A stretch of DNA of 64,000 nucleotides from Asticcacaulis tiandongensis (GCF_006475605.1 NZ_SSBC01000021.1:1-64000), one strand, 5' to 3'. Shown: positions 15,609 to 25,257, numbered from the stretch's first letter. Program-made: numbers and translations. Notes: generated by a model from the letters alone, not told the origin.

Positions 15609-17927
15609 CTACTCACCATCTTCAATTCTATATCTATCACCAGGCGAACGAATCCTGTTATAGTTTGGGTTTTGGCCCTCCATACGTTTAGATTCATCTT
15701 TAAATGCTCGACGAAAATTTTCTGACGGAGTCCAATCGGTTCCGACATGCGCGTCACCTGTACGTCTCTCAACTTGACGAGCGCTCTCTTGAGATCTTAA
15801 CCGTGACCCCTTTCCATGATATACAGTTCCACTTTCGAAAATATTTGTATACGAACCAGTCTCCTCACGTAATCTATTTCTGCTATTAATATAGCTCTCA
15901 ACCTGACGCGCTTCGTTCTCACGCCCACGTGTCGCTTCCTGCCCCCTAAGATCATTGAGAATCCTCGTTTGATTTCTAATATCTCTTGCACTTGGCACCC
16001 ACCTTGGAGGTGCAGCAGACGTTAAGGATGGATGATTAGGGTCAATACGTCTTATTTCATTATTATTACGCTCATAATTCTGCAGTCGCTGAGCTTCAGA
16101 ATGCGGACGCTCCTGATGCCGAGTGCGTCTACCCGATGTTCCCGTCGGATCAGTTGCGTTAATCGGATCCCCGCCTACGTAAGCATATAGGTTCAGGTCA
16201 TCCTCACTGCCGATCGGATCGGTTTGGAGGAACCTACCGAACTCGGGATCATAGACCCGGGCCTTGTAGTAGTAGAGCTTCGCCTCTGGCAGGGTTGCCT
16301 GGCCGGTGTAACGGAACTTCGCCCCACTCCAGCCCTCGCCGTTTGTGGCGTTCTTCGGCTCTCCATAGGGACCGTACTTGTACAGTTCAGCCAGAACGCT
16401 GGAACCGTTGGTATAGGCAATCACACTGCCCTGATAGTTCTGGTAGAAGTAACGACGGCTTGTGGCATCGATATTGCTACCCTCGAACCACACCACAGGC
16501 TCATCCACACCCGTGCCATGCACATAGCGCCTGAGAACCGTCGAGCCGTTATATTCCCCGATCAGGTTTACCCCGTCATACAGATAGGTCGTGACCGTGG
16601 AGCCTGAGGTGTATTTGCTTAATCTGCCTTCCGGATCATATTCCAGCGTCAGGTTGGCTCCACCACCCGTAGCCGTCAACAGACGGTTCTCCACATCATA
16701 GGTGAAGGTACGGCCGCCATCCTTCGTCAGGTTGCCCCGCAGATCATAACCCCCCGGCATAGCCGCTATGGTCGTGTCACGGTTCAGACCATCGAAGGTC
16801 TTGTTGACGGTGGAAGCGGCCAGTTCCTTGTAGTCATAGGCGGTACTGCTGGCCCCCAGGGTGGTGATCTGGCTCGCCGGATTATAGGCAAAGGTCCAGT
16901 TCACATCATGGGCCGTATTGGCCAGATCGAGGTTCATCCCTGTCAGGCGACCTACCGCATCATAGCTGTAGCTGGTTGAGCCACCCGTCTTGTTCAGCGC
17001 TGATCTCAGGCCGTTGTTGTTATAAGTCTGGGTAAACAGACTACCCGCGGTCGGGTGCGTCACACCGGTCAGGCGGTTGAGAGAGTCCACACCATAGGTC
17101 AGATACTGCGCGGTCTCGGGGAAGGTCAGACGTTCACGTGTTGATGCCTGATTGTACAGATAGCTGACCGTACGGTTATTCATATCCGTGGTTGAGGTAA
17201 CCCTACCCAGCGCATCATAGGCATAGGACACCCCTGCCCCGCTATGGGAAGCAAAGCGCTTGTGAATGATGCCCCCCAGCAGGTTATAGCGGATATAGAC
17301 ATCCTTCGCCGTCCCGTCTGGAATATCGCGGAACACCTCGCGGTTCAGATTGTCATACTGGAACCCGATAACCTGACCATCCCGACGCCGGTGTGTCAGG
17401 CGGTTGCCATTGGCATCATAAGTATAGGTTTCATAATCCGTTGTGCTGTGTGCGCCGGCCGTGGACAGGGCGGTTGCCTGTGTCGCCGGATTAAAGGCCG
17501 ACGGTCGTGTGGTCGAGGGATAGTTCAGGCCCGTCAGGCGATCAAACCCGTCATAGGTCATGCGCGTGCGGTTGCCATTGGCATCGATGGAGTCAATGAT
17601 CTTGCCGTTGGGTGAATAGCTGAAGGTCGAATAGACCCGCTGCACACCCGTTACACCAAACGCCTGCACCACCTGTGTCACCTGACCGGCAGGATCGTAG
17701 ACGGTCTTCGTAATCCGGTCAGGGCCATGTGTTCCCGCAGATGAATGTGTACAGGCACTGGCCGGCAGGGAGCCATAGACAGACGGGTTCATCCGAACCG
17801 CCGCACATTCAGGCCTGCCCACAGCGTCATAGCTGATCTGTGTCACACTCAGCACGGTCTCTGACTGCACCGGCAGAGCCAGAAGCCCCAGACCAAAGGC
17901 AAGCGTTCCCCAAACCCGTTTCATCAT
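15609..17927 (-). CDS. Split RHS protein, C-terminal module with variable tail (putative toxin)
   Basis: A 772-residue protein. A signal peptide (MMKRVWGTLAFGLGLLALPV, ends VQSE) leads straight into YD repeats (ISYDAVGR), then the same shell region as the intact RHS protein and the closing DPIGSEDDLNLYAYVGGDPI with DPTGT (about residue 595). The last 179 residues differ completely: charged and helical (RGQEATRGRENEARQVESYI), with YHGKGSRLRSQESARQVERR and HVGTDWTPSENFRRAF; probably a nuclease-type toxin, unproven. I chose ATG 17927 because GGGGG sits 5 bases upstream; ATG 17945 overlaps the previous stop. It lacks the N-terminal half of an RHS shell, which the two upstream genes encode. Confidence 0.88.
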   Translation of the reverse strand: MMKRVWGTLAFGLGLLALPVQSETVLSVTQISYDAVGRPECAAVRMNPSVYGSLPASACTHSSAGTHGPDRITKTVYDPAGQVTQVVQAFGVTGVQRVYSTFSYSPNGKIIDSIDANGNRTRMTYDGFDRLTGLNYPSTTRPSAFNPATQATALSTAGAHSTTDYETYTYDANGNRLTHRRRDGQVIGFQYDNLNREVFRDIPDGTAKDVYIRYNLLGGIIHKRFASHSGAGVSYAYDALGRVTSTTDMNNRTVSYLYNQASTRERLTFPETAQYLTYGVDSLNRLTGVTHPTAGSLFTQTYNNNGLRSALNKTGGSTSYSYDAVGRLTGMNLDLANTAHDVNWTFAYNPASQITTLGASSTAYDYKELAASTVNKTFDGLNRDTTIAAMPGGYDLRGNLTKDGGRTFTYDVENRLLTATGGGANLTLEYDPEGRLSKYTSGSTVTTYLYDGVNLIGEYNGSTVLRRYVHGTGVDEPVVWFEGSNIDATSRRYFYQNYQGSVIAYTNGSSVLAELYKYGPYGEPKNATNGEGWSGAKFRYTGQATLPEAKLYYYKARVYDPEFGRFLQTDPIGSEDDLNLYAYVGGDPINATDPTGTSGRRTRHQERPHSEAQRLQNYERNNNEIRRIDPNHPSLTSAAPPRWVPSARDIRNQTRILNDLRGQEATRGRENEARQVESYINSRNRLREETGSYTNIFESGTVYHGKGSRLRSQESARQVERRTGDAHVGTDWTPSENFRRAFKDESKRMEGQNPNYNRIRSPGDRYRIEDGE
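16147..17463 (-). repeat. RHS core direct repeat, copy B
   Basis: Nearly identical to 3958-5275 in the same direction. It codes for the conserved part of the RHS shell just before the variable tail. Differences are mostly synonymous, with a few clusters (for example the region coding for the residues after YEYKEL/YDYKEL). Borders are approximate. Confidence 0.8.
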
Positions 17928-17941
17928 CACCGCCCCCGGTT

Positions 17942-18700
17942 TCATGGCTGCACCACTTCGGTCTTCGTCAGACGCCCAACGGCGTCGTAGGTCATCTTCT
18001 TCGCAGACGTCCACACGAAGTCGGAACATCCGGTGGGTATCCCCCCGCTCATCGTCACCGTGCCGCAGGTACCCGTCTCCGTACGGGTTTCAAGACCATC
18101 CACATCGTAATAATGCTTCACCGTCGGACGCTTCAGCGCACCGCCACCATCAGGATCCGCACCGATCTCCAATATTGGACGTCTGCGGGAATCATAGGTT
18201 TTATATGCCGTGTCATCCACATCCGTGCGTGGACCATCGACCATGACCGTATTACCTATCCAGTCATAGCCATAGCTCGTGGTTGTAGAGACCGTATTAT
18301 TACCATTACGCTTCGTCTCGGAGGTCAGGAACAGGTTCGGATGAGCATAGGCAAACTCGGTGATCTGCTCATCGGCCGTACCCACACAGGACGCCGGATT
18401 GCCAGACGTCGCCGTCAAACAGGTCGACACCTTCGTCAACCGCCAGATGTTAGGCGTATTAGGCACCATCGCTAATGGCGCAGTATATTGCGTATAGGTA
18501 TAACGCATTTGTGGCCTAACCCCATTGGCATCCGCCGGCCCCGTCTCGGTCAGCACACCGCCATGGGCCGGATCATAGGTATAGTCCGTTTGCTTGCCGA
18601 GAGCATCACGCACCCAGACCGGCTTGTTGCAAACCTTGGCTGTAGTCTCTGTACAGGTCGAAGGATAAGAGGCCTGAGTAACCTTAGGAGTACTGCCAGC
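17942..18700 (-). repeat. Direct repeat of RHS N-module 3' end, copy 1
   Basis: This stretch codes for the end of one N-terminal RHS module (KVCNKPVWVRDALG to RLTKTEVVQP) and closely matches 20305-21060, which codes for the end of the other. Identity is highest in the last 250 bases. The copies lie about 2.4 kb apart in tandem, so the two genes probably arose by duplication, with the 5' halves diverging later. Confidence 0.8.
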
Positions 18701-20290
18701 CTTGGGATACTCGCGGACATATGTCAGGCGATTGCGGTCATACTCATAGGTGACATAATTCCCCTCCGGAAAAGTAACCTTCGTCAGATGCACCCCATCT
18801 GCGTATTCATATAGGGTCGTCTGTCCGGCTTCATTGGTATCCGAATGAATACGTGTCCCCATGACAACATCGTAGCTCGTCTGCACAATCCGATGATTAC
18901 CGTCAGGGTCTTCTATATCCACCTGCCAACGGTCTATCATTCCCGCAACACGAGACCATGTGTACTTCCATACACCTCCGCCACGTGTAACTTGCCTGAC
19001 ACAAGTTTCCGATGCGCCGCGTGCCGTTTGCCCCCGACAACCACCCAAAAAACCCAACTGGCTCCACACCACAGAATCGATAGGCAAATAATAATCAACC
19101 AGAGTCCGAACAGAACCGGAAGTGTTCTTAATTTTGACCTGATGCAAATAACGATCAAAACTTGCCTCTATGCAATCTGCGAAGCCATTAGGTAACGGAA
19201 TAAATATATCCGCTGTTCTATTTCCGGTAAACGTATATTCGCCCGGTCCACCAAAATTGTCTTCGCAGATATTCCGATATCTATCTTCTACCTTTTCGTG
19301 ATAGTAATATGAGTCATTTTCTCCTGACAGACTTACCATGAGACCTTTTATCTGACGCATATCCCAATAATAGTAAATATCGCTAATAGTCACGATTGAT
19401 CCGTTCTGGAATTGTCCAAACGGATATTCACCACTTAAGCCACCGGTTCCACCGATGGTGACATCAGCGTTACTTCCACTGGGCGCGGACTGATTTGTCA
19501 GCGTATATACACTCCATGCATCAGTGGAACTACCCCACATGGAAAACCCTGCGCTGCTGTAAACATTGGACACATAGCTCTTTACGTAAAATTCCGGCGG
19601 GCGCCCCATCAACTGTGCAGATGAATCATAACCTGACTGAACCTGTGTCTGGTCGTATACAATATGAACCGTTTCGCCATCCGGTTTTACCAGCTTGGTC
19701 AAAATTGCAAATCGGGCATCAACCCCCATGTCACTAGGCATAACGTATGAATAAGGGCTTACAGGTTGCAGGCCATTAAAATGTGCGATCGTGCCATCTG
19801 AAGTGGTTAGCTTGACCGCACCATGGAAAAATCCAGTAGGTTCTGTGCCGCCTTCAAGGCTATCCATGCTGCCATCATCAGCAGCACACACATTCGACGA
19901 ACATAGAAACGTTTTGTTATAGCCCCCGAAATAGATGCGGACATAGGTTTCGTCCTTATTTACCGTTAAGGCAAATTGGGTCTCATTGGCGTAACTATAG
20001 GGATCAGCAAACGTAATGCCGCCAGCCAATACACTCCCTGTCGGAAAGTCGGATCCGGTAATAGATTCTGACAAGTTACTGGTGCTAGAGCCAATGGTCA
20101 CCGACACGGGCGGCGGCATAAACTGGCCAGTTCCGAGGTTCACACCGTTAACATCACGACTGGAAGGCGCATGGGTGCGCATACTGGACACATGATCCGT
20201 ACTCGCCAGAGCAATTTCGGAAACACTGGTCAACAAAAAACCGGTTATTAAAACAGATGCGAGTGGCTTCCGTGTCACAAATTTCATCAT
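17942..20290 (-). CDS. Split RHS locus: N-terminal module 2
   Basis: A 782-residue secreted protein: signal peptide (KPLASVLITGFLLTSVSEIALA), an N-terminal domain with DVNGVNLGTGQF near residue 50, a diverged beta-rich middle, then YD repeats ending MTYDAVGRLTKTEVVQP and a stop. Compared with the intact RHS protein it corresponds to roughly the first half and stops where that protein continues into YD repeats. The next gene begins there with its own signal peptide. Start: ATG 20290 has GGGGG 5 bases upstream; ATG 20308 overlaps the preceding stop (ATGA). It has no toxin tail of its own. It may co-fold with the C-module to close a shell. Confidence 0.85.
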   Translation of the reverse strand: MMKFVTRKPLASVLITGFLLTSVSEIALASTDHVSSMRTHAPSSRDVNGVNLGTGQFMPPPVSVTIGSSTSNLSESITGSDFPTGSVLAGGITFADPYSYANETQFALTVNKDETYVRIYFGGYNKTFLCSSNVCAADDGSMDSLEGGTEPTGFFHGAVKLTTSDGTIAHFNGLQPVSPYSYVMPSDMGVDARFAILTKLVKPDGETVHIVYDQTQVQSGYDSSAQLMGRPPEFYVKSYVSNVYSSAGFSMWGSSTDAWSVYTLTNQSAPSGSNADVTIGGTGGLSGEYPFGQFQNGSIVTISDIYYYWDMRQIKGLMVSLSGENDSYYYHEKVEDRYRNICEDNFGGPGEYTFTGNRTADIFIPLPNGFADCIEASFDRYLHQVKIKNTSGSVRTLVDYYLPIDSVVWSQLGFLGGCRGQTARGASETCVRQVTRGGGVWKYTWSRVAGMIDRWQVDIEDPDGNHRIVQTSYDVVMGTRIHSDTNEAGQTTLYEYADGVHLTKVTFPEGNYVTYEYDRNRLTYVREYPKAGSTPKVTQASYPSTCTETTAKVCNKPVWVRDALGKQTDYTYDPAHGGVLTETGPADANGVRPQMRYTYTQYTAPLAMVPNTPNIWRLTKVSTCLTATSGNPASCVGTADEQITEFAYAHPNLFLTSETKRNGNNTVSTTTSYGYDWIGNTVMVDGPRTDVDDTAYKTYDSRRRPILEIGADPDGGGALKRPTVKHYYDVDGLETRTETGTCGTVTMSGGIPTGCSDFVWTSAKKMTYDAVGRLTKTEVVQP

Positions 20291-20304
20291 CCCCACCCCC
20301 GGCC

Positions 20305-21060
20305 TCATGGCTGCATCACTTCGGTCTTCGTCAGACGCCCAACGGCGTCATAGGTCATCTTCTTCGCCGACGTCCAGACGAAGTCGGAACATCCGGTGGG
20401 CATCCCCCCGCTCATCGTAACAGTACCGCACGTACCCGTCTCGGTACGGGTTTCTAGCCCGTCCAGATCGTAATAATGCTTCACCGTCGGACGCTTCAGC
20501 GCACCATTTCCATCAGGTTCCGCGCCAATCTCGAGTAATGGACGGCGCTGGGCGTCATAGGTTTTATAAATCCGGTCATCCACATCCGTGCGTGGGCCAT
20601 CGACTATGACCGTATTGCCAAGATGGTCATAGGTATAGCTCGTCGTCACCGAAACAGTACTGTTACCATTGCGCACGGTTTCGGATGTCAGAAGCAAATT
20701 AGGGTGAGCATAGGCATATTCTTTAATCTGCTCATTTACCGTCCCTACACAGGAGGCTGGATTAGCCGTAGTAGCTGTCAAACAAGTCGATATCTTTATT
20801 AACCGCCAAATATCAGGTGTGACGGAATAGATCGAAAAAGACGGAGGAAATGGTGTGTAGGCATAACGTGTCTGGGGCCGCACCCCATTGGCATCAGCCG
20901 GACCCGTCTCGGTCAATACACCACCATGAGCCGGATCATAGGTATAATCGGTTTGATTGCCCAGGGCATCACGCACCCAGACCGGCTTGTTGCATACCTT
21001 AGCCGTAGCCTCTGTACAGGACAACGGATAAGAAGCTTCTGTGACAATGGGCGTCGTACC
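20305..21060 (-). repeat. Direct repeat of RHS N-module 3' end, copy 2
   Basis: The second copy of the sequence described at 17942-18700, in tandem orientation. Borders are approximate: similarity fades towards 21060. Confidence 0.8.
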
Positions 21061-22605
21061 GATCTTGGGATAACTCCTTACGAACTTCAAATTGCCGCGA
21101 GTGTCGTATTCGTAGATCGTGTAGTTATTTTCCGGATATGTTACCCTCGTCAGCCGATATTGGCCGTCATACTGATACGAAGTTTTTCTCCCGAGACCGT
21201 CTGTATCGGAAATGATGCGGGTCCCTAACCTGTAATCATGTGTGGTCACGACAATTCTGTGATTGCCCGCAGGGTCTTCAATATCAACCTGATAGTGGTG
21301 GGAGCCGGAAACCTTGGACCAATTATAAGTCCATGTCTGTCCAGCCCTTGTCACCGACTGCACACAGGTTACTGTAACGCTCAGGCCATAGCATCCACCA
21401 ATAGAAGCTATATTATTATAGACCGTAAAATTATTAGGCAGGGGGGCATACTGAACAGTGTAAAGAAGTTTATTATCGACGCTGTATATCTCTTCTTTTT
21501 CTTTAAATATCATTTCTAAATTAGTATAACATTCGCCCGGCTCGTCGACCCTATCCCAATAAGGGTGATCTGCTGCAACATATTCCTGAGCAACGACGAA
21601 ATTTGCAACGTTGCACATCTGGCTCCAGCGTCTTTCCGTAAATTCTTTATATTTATAATAATTTCCCATTCCCGAGAAACTTAAAGTATTAATATGTTTT
21701 TCCTTGTAAAATTCTTGCCTTGGATCACTGGTAGGATACGGTATGTAGCTTTGCAAAGGTTGCCATTGTTTTGCATGATCGGAAGAACCAATCCATACAT
21801 ATGTCCCAGTTCCCGCTACCATTATATTGCCAAGCTTATAAGCCGAAGACTCCTTATTATCATTAAACATCTTCCATCCAAGGCTGCTATGCACGGTACG
21901 CAAATAACCTTTTGTATAGTAATATGGAGGAAACTGAGGGAAATGGTCACCTTGAGTAAATCCCGTATGGATATACTCATCTTCATATTGAATTCCAATG
22001 ACCTCACCGTCCGGCTTTATAATCTTGCTGGCAGCCGTAAATATGGCATCTACACCAAAGTCATAAGGCCCATGCGGCCCGAACTCGACCTTGGTACCGT
22101 CTGATGTTGTTAAAATGGCCCCCGATGTCCTTTGGCCTGGCATGGCCATTGGATCTACGGCTAAAGTATCTGCACTGCCGTCCTGCGCAATATAGCGGTT
22201 TTCAGACCACGACCACTCAAAAATCTTGGAATACCCGTTAAAATACACATGAACGACGCCGTCATCCTTATTCGTGTGGTTAGCATAAACTTCATAGGTT
22301 CTAGGGCTGTATCTATCGACCAGAGTAATCCCGCCCTTGTAGTTGCTACCAATGGGAAATAGTGCGCCACTTGAAGTTTCTGTCAGAGAACTTTGCCCGC
22401 TCCCTATTTGCGCCATAGGCTTGGGCGGGACAAACTGTCCAGTCCCCAAATCCACCCCGTTTTCGTCAGTAGTATTGGGGCTATGGATCATCAATCCCTT
22501 AGAGGGGGCCGTATTTGCCAGTGCAAAACCCGGCACCAGGCCCGCCAACAGGATGAGCGCATTAAAAGCACCAAGTCGTGCAAGGCTATTTCCAATCGCG
22601 GACAT
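20305..22605 (-). CDS. Split RHS locus: N-terminal module 1
   Basis: A 766-residue secreted protein: signal peptide (LGAFNALILLAGLVPGFALA), DENGVDLGTGQF near residue 48, a middle region only loosely similar to module 2, and an end nearly identical to it (KKMTYDAVGRLTKTEVMQP, stop). Its middle part is AT-rich (about 21450-22300) compared with the conserved 3' end, suggesting this half has been exchanged. ATG 22605 follows an AGGGGAAAGGG site. It is followed by module 2 and then the C-module with overlapping ends, so all three are likely translated from one mRNA. Confidence 0.85.
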   Translation of the reverse strand: MSAIGNSLARLGAFNALILLAGLVPGFALANTAPSKGLMIHSPNTTDENGVDLGTGQFVPPKPMAQIGSGQSSLTETSSGALFPIGSNYKGGITLVDRYSPRTYEVYANHTNKDDGVVHVYFNGYSKIFEWSWSENRYIAQDGSADTLAVDPMAMPGQRTSGAILTTSDGTKVEFGPHGPYDFGVDAIFTAASKIIKPDGEVIGIQYEDEYIHTGFTQGDHFPQFPPYYYTKGYLRTVHSSLGWKMFNDNKESSAYKLGNIMVAGTGTYVWIGSSDHAKQWQPLQSYIPYPTSDPRQEFYKEKHINTLSFSGMGNYYKYKEFTERRWSQMCNVANFVVAQEYVAADHPYWDRVDEPGECYTNLEMIFKEKEEIYSVDNKLLYTVQYAPLPNNFTVYNNIASIGGCYGLSVTVTCVQSVTRAGQTWTYNWSKVSGSHHYQVDIEDPAGNHRIVVTTHDYRLGTRIISDTDGLGRKTSYQYDGQYRLTRVTYPENNYTIYEYDTRGNLKFVRSYPKIGTTPIVTEASYPLSCTEATAKVCNKPVWVRDALGNQTDYTYDPAHGGVLTETGPADANGVRPQTRYAYTPFPPSFSIYSVTPDIWRLIKISTCLTATTANPASCVGTVNEQIKEYAYAHPNLLLTSETVRNGNSTVSVTTSYTYDHLGNTVIVDGPRTDVDDRIYKTYDAQRRPLLEIGAEPDGNGALKRPTVKHYYDLDGLETRTETGTCGTVTMSGGMPTGCSDFVWTSAKKMTYDAVGRLTKTEVMQP

Positions 22606-22657
22606 GATGCCCTTTCCCCTTTAAAAAGTTTTGCCGCGCTCTGCGCTCAGTACTCTT

Positions 22658-25120
22658 TTAATAAGAGCCTGATCCGTTGATAGTTACGGCATGCCCGTTA
22701 GCTTTGACGCTCAAACCCGCTGCCCCACCATCACCGCCACCGGCCCACGATATTGGATATTCCCCGTCATTTGCCAATGCGCCCCCAGCGCCACCGGTTG
22801 ACCAGTTGTAAGAAGATACCTCACCCTGACCCGCTGCACCGCCTGCCGTTACTGAACCGGTGCTGCCGTCCGGTGCGCCACCGCCGCCATTGGGCGCACC
22901 ACCTCCGCCGCCGCCGCCGCAGAATGAATAGATATCATCCCAGACGACATCGGAGCCACCGCCACCGCCACCGCCGCCTCTAAGCGTGCCATTTACGGTG
23001 ATCGTAATCGGAGTGGATACATTAACGCCATTGCCACCATTCCCGCCGTTAAGATTCGTGTGGGTCTCCCACTGACACTTGCCGCGCCCCCCTGTCCCGC
23101 CCCCGCCGTAGACGTTCCCATTGATTACGAGTGTGAGGGTCACGCCTGCAGGCCAGGTGCCGGTCTCAATGGCATTGCCGCCGCCGGAAGCGCCCATAAT
23201 GGTTGTGCCGGTTGGCACCACAAACTGGTAGCGCGCCGTTGCATTTCCCGTATAGCCGTTGTTGTTGGCCAGGGTACGAAGGTTAGCCCGTCCGGTCACA
23301 TTGAGTGTAATGACTGGTGGCGCCTGAACTGTAACACTGACCGTGGCCGCTGCGCTGTTACCGCCAGGTCCTGCCGCCCTGTAGGTGAAGCTTGTCGTGC
23401 CGCTGAAGCCCGCATTCGGTGTGAAGGTGGCCGTTGTCCCACTGATTGTGGCCGTACCATTGGATGACTGTGTCACAACCGCCAGACTGGTATAAACCCC
23501 GCCCGGTGTGAGCGTGACAGTTCCGGCCGTATTAAACGCCGTAGTCAGTGACACATTGCCAGCCGTTGGTGCCGGCGGAGCGGCCACATTTACAGTAACC
23601 GTCGCAGGCGCACTGTTTCCACCCGGACCTGTCGCTCTGTAGGTGAAGCTTGTCGTCCCGCTGAAGCCCGCATTCGGTGTGAAGGTGGCCGTTGTGCCGC
23701 TGATCGTCGCCGTGCCATTGGGTGACTGGGTCACAACCGCCAGACTGGTATAGACTCCGCCTGGTGCCAGAGCGACAGAACCGGCCGTGTTATAACTGGT
23801 GTTGAGCGTTCGATTGCTAACCGTTGGTGCCGGCGGGGCGGCCACATTTACTGTCACCGTCGCAGGCGCGCTGTTTCCACCCGGACCAACAGCTCTATAG
23901 GTAAAACTGGTAGCGCCATGGAAGCCGGCATTCGGCGTAAAGGTTGCCGTTGTGCCGTTGATCGTCGCCATACCATTGGATGACTGGGTCACGACCGCCA
24001 GACTGGTATAGCTTCCCCCCGGTGCCAGCGCCACAGAACCGGCTGTATTATAAGCCGTACTCAATGACACATTACCCGCGGTTGGCACTGCGGGCGCATT
24101 CACCGTCACATTGACCGTCGCAGGGGAACTGTTTCCACCGGGCCCAATCGCCCTGTAGGTAAAGCTGGTTGTGCCGATAAAGCCTGCGTTCGGGGTAAAG
24201 GTCGCGGTCGTGCCGCTGATCGTCGCCGTACCATTCGATGACTGGGTTACGACCGCCAGACTGGTATAGACCCCACCGGGCGCAAGCGTCACAGAACCGG
24301 GCATATTATAGGCCGCGGTGAGCGTAGCATTGCTGACCGTCGGTGCCGCCGGCGCATTAACCGTCACATTGACCGTCGCAGGCGCACTGTTACCGCCGGG
24401 GCCCGTCGCCCGATAGGTAAAACTCGTATTGCCATGGAAGCCAGCAGTGGGCGTAAAGCTTGCCGTTGTACCGCTGATTGTCGCCGTTCCGTTACTCGAC
24501 TGGCTTACGACCGATAACCCGGTCCAGGCGCCTGTCGGCGTCAAAGTCGCGGTTCCCGCTGTATTATAGGCCGTGGTAAGCGCCACATTACTCACCGTCG
24601 GGGCCGCAGGAGTGGCCACGGTGACACTCACCGTTGCGGGGGTGCTGTTCCCGCCGGGCCCTACCGCCCTGTAGGTAAAGCTTGTGCTGCCATGAAAACC
24701 GGTATTGGGCACAAAAGTAACCGTTGTGCCGCTGATGGAGGCTGTGCCGTTAGACGAAGGGGTTACAATAGCTAAAGACGTCCAGTTACCGTCGGGCAGC
24801 AAGGCGGCGGTACCCGACCCGTTATAGGCCACCGACATCGACACAGCGCCTGCCGTCGGTGCAATAGTTGTGCGCGTGACCTGCAAACGATTGCCCGCAC
24901 TGTCATACTGATAGGCGGTTGAGCTTCCATCGGGAAAGGTGACCTGAATGACCCTGCCAAGCGCGTCATAGCTATAGGACGTATCTCCGGCCTGAGTGGC
25001 CGGGGCCGTCAACAGCAGGCCCGCCATAACGGAGAGCGACATACGCGAAAAACGCTTTGCCTGAACCCATCCCGACAGGAAACGGTACAGATAGCCACAG
25101 ATTCCCGGACAGGTTTTCAA
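22658..25120 (-). CDS. Mini-YD adhesin-like protein: six Ig-like repeats and Gly-rich C-terminus
   Basis: An 820-residue secreted protein. The frame begins at TTG 25120 behind AGGGGGCGCG; a signal sequence follows (MSLSVMAGLLLTAPATQA, about 27-44). Residues 45-85 hold two YD repeats (YSYDALGRVIQV, YQYDSAGNRLQV) as in the other mini-YD proteins. Six Ig/cadherin-like repeats of about 86 residues follow (each with SSNGTATISGTT and SFTYRAxGPGGNS), then a C-terminal domain of about 215 residues, very Gly-rich and low in charge (runs of 7-8 glycines), reminiscent of phage tail-fibre adhesin tips. A fibrous surface or released adhesin is likely. It is the first gene after gspF and leads the split RHS genes. 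Confidence 0.85.
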   Translation of the reverse strand: MKTCPGICGYLYRFLSGWVQAKRFSRMSLSVMAGLLLTAPATQAGDTSYSYDALGRVIQVTFPDGSSTAYQYDSAGNRLQVTRTTIAPTAGAVSMSVAYNGSGTAALLPDGNWTSLAIVTPSSNGTASISGTTVTFVPNTGFHGSTSFTYRAVGPGGNSTPATVSVTVATPAAPTVSNVALTTAYNTAGTATLTPTGAWTGLSVVSQSSNGTATISGTTASFTPTAGFHGNTSFTYRATGPGGNSAPATVNVTVNAPAAPTVSNATLTAAYNMPGSVTLAPGGVYTSLAVVTQSSNGTATISGTTATFTPNAGFIGTTSFTYRAIGPGGNSSPATVNVTVNAPAVPTAGNVSLSTAYNTAGSVALAPGGSYTSLAVVTQSSNGMATINGTTATFTPNAGFHGATSFTYRAVGPGGNSAPATVTVNVAAPPAPTVSNRTLNTSYNTAGSVALAPGGVYTSLAVVTQSPNGTATISGTTATFTPNAGFSGTTSFTYRATGPGGNSAPATVTVNVAAPPAPTAGNVSLTTAFNTAGTVTLTPGGVYTSLAVVTQSSNGTATISGTTATFTPNAGFSGTTSFTYRAAGPGGNSAAATVSVTVQAPPVITLNVTGRANLRTLANNNGYTGNATARYQFVVPTGTTIMGASGGGNAIETGTWPAGVTLTLVINGNVYGGGGTGGRGKCQWETHTNLNGGNGGNGVNVSTPITITVNGTLRGGGGGGGGSDVVWDDIYSFCGGGGGGGAPNGGGGAPDGSTGSVTAGGAAGQGEVSSYNWSTGGAGGALANDGEYPISWAGGGDGGAAGLSVKANGHAVTINGSGSY
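23312..24860 (-). repeat. Six tandem Ig-domain repeats of about 258 bp
   Basis: The coding DNA for the six Ig-like domains repeats every 258 bases with high identity, strongest between units 3 to 6. Each unit starts near a PT(V/A)(S/G)N codon block and ends near VNVTVNAP or similar. Such arrays change copy number easily by recombination. Unit 1 is the most diverged. Confidence 0.85.
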
Positions 25121-25257
25121 CGCGCCCCCTATTGTATTATTATACCCGCCACCTTAAACAAGCCCAGCTTGCGCTACACGTCAAGATGGCACCGCTCGGA
25201 AATGCACACAACAATGCGCATTTCTGTTTATAACTGCGTTTTTTTGACTCTTGTCCC

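Noticed and set aside
22753-23467. Plus-strand frames rich in His/Arg/Pro opposite the Gly-rich adhesin end
   Set aside because: These are the complement of glycine codons (ggc/ggt) and have no independent support.
23312-24860. Possible CRISPR array because of regular repeats
   Set aside because: Units are 258 bases, coding, in frame, and translate to Ig-like domains; no short repeat-spacer pattern and no cas genes.
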